NCBI GenBank assembly: GCA_003161195.1
Contig: PMOV01000120.1
Span: 715 to 6,593 of the forward strand
Source of the DNA: Acidobacteriota bacterium
GTDB lineage: Bacteria > Acidobacteriota > Terriglobia > Acidiferrales > UBA7541
DNA length: 5,879 nucleotides
Direction of reading: 5' to 3'
This document shows, piece by piece, positions 5,526 through 5,879 of this stretch. Position 1 is the first letter of the stretch. The number at the start of each line of letters is the position of its first letter. The position numbers and the translations under genes are program-made. Under the pieces are notes generated by a model. The model was not told where the DNA came from. It saw nothing but the letters and a program-made list of their open reading frames with translations, and searched no databases.

Positions 5526-5750
5526 GTCCGCCCGGCCCGGTCTATTACTCCTCGCGCGACTCCACCTCCAGCAACCATTGAGGCTGCTGGAAAAACCAGC
5601 CGGCACGGGCACTCTTGTTTACCCTGACGGAGGGGGATCTGTGCGCCTTTTGGAAGGGGAATATTTTCAAACAGGATAGGTCAGATCCGAAACTGAAAAC
5701 CCACTCGCGGCGGCTGCAGAGTTTTTCAGTGCCTTGCCAATGCGATGCAG
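5526..5750. repeat. Structured intergenic region with several inverted repeats, possible dispersed repeat element
   Basis: No gene is apparent. Inverted repeats are: CCAGCA/TGCTGG (5568-5573 with 5585-5590); GCTGG/CCAGC around five A (5586-5590 with 5596-5600), which excludes the first; GGATCTG/CAGATCC (5635-5641 with 5682-5688); and ACTGAAAA/TTTTCAGT (5692-5699 with 5723-5730), whose loop adds ACTC/GAGT (5703-5706 with 5719-5722). The left GGCTGCTGGAAAAAC (5582-5596) resembles the reverse complement of the right GTTTTTCAGTGCCT (5721-5734), so 5581-5735 could be a small element with imperfect inverted ends. It lies between convergent genes and could also act in transcription termination. Confidence 0.4.
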
Positions 5751-5879
5751 TTAGTTGTCCGTCGCTGCCGGGTCCGCCTCTTGCCGCCGGTCCTCCACCT
5801 TGAATCCCTCCGGCACCTCAAACAATTTCCCGTCCGGCTCCGCCAAGACCAAATTCGTCGCCGTAAACGTCTGCGTCCC
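5751..5879 (-). CDS. C-terminal end of an unidentified minus-strand protein (partial)
   Basis: The minus strand is open from the window edge to TAA (complement of 5751-5753), giving 42 residues. They include the stretch LVLAEPDGKLFEVPEGFKVE, then a charged end RRQEADPAATDN. Third codon positions are strongly G/C, as in the other genes. The pattern EPD-x-x-LFxVPxG[FY]xVxD resembles the C-termini of secreted or envelope hypothetical proteins common in Acidobacteriota, seen from memory only. Function is not recognised. The gene converges on the MmcQ/YjbR gene across the 225-base structured region. Confidence 0.7.
   Translation of the reverse strand, partial: GTQTFTATNLVLAEPDGKLFEVPEGFKVEDRRQEADPAATDN

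Noticed and set aside
5615..5803. Short plus-strand frame in the right intergenic region
   Set aside because: It crosses the inverted repeats and the end of the minus-strand gene, has no ribosome site, and its codon use is not coding-like.

Overview
The window is ordinary chromosomal sequence from a GC-rich bacterium. The mix of genes resembles soil Acidobacteriota (Terriglobia type): a DedA-rhodanese fusion, a compact M50 membrane protease, a YjbR protein with a basic tail, and a protein tail of the form EPDGKLFEVPEGFKVED. This placement is inference from remembered protein styles, not a computed result. I see no phage, plasmid, transposase, CRISPR or RNA-gene signature.

Layout. Bases 1-594 (+) are the C-terminal part of a DedA-type membrane protein fused to a rhodanese domain. 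Bases 665-1282 (+) encode a WrbA-type NAD(P)H:quinone oxidoreductase behind a strong Shine-Dalgarno. The dCTP deaminase gene dcd (1328-1882, -) converges on wrbA. The 45-base gap holds a 10-bp hairpin followed by a T-run on the minus strand, so it reads as the dcd terminator. Upstream of dcd lies a divergent HU/IHF-family gene (2069-2356, +). Candidate sigma70 promoters for the two genes share a -35 region around 2013-2019. A 335-base non-coding stretch with a foldable palindrome cluster follows. Then come three plus-strand genes: an M50 site-2-protease-like membrane metalloprotease (about 2692-3609), an APC-superfamily amino acid permease (3720-5063) and a small MmcQ/YjbR-family protein (5112-5525). 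A 225-base intergenic region rich in inverted repeats (5526-5750) separates these from the C-terminal end of an unidentified minus-strand gene (5751-5879), which runs off the window.

How the genes relate. They do not form an obvious single pathway. The DedA-rhodanese and WrbA pair suggests envelope and redox or sulfur housekeeping. dcd and the HU/IHF gene are both tied to DNA (precursor supply and nucleoid structure) and may be linked by the shared promoter region. The protease, permease and YjbR genes are co-directional with gaps of 110 and 48 bases and could be partly co-transcribed. I did not find a convincing new multi-gene system. The most unusual items are the overlapping divergent promoters, the S/T-P-K/R-rich tail of the YjbR protein, and intergenic palindromes sharing a CTG(G)AAAAA motif.
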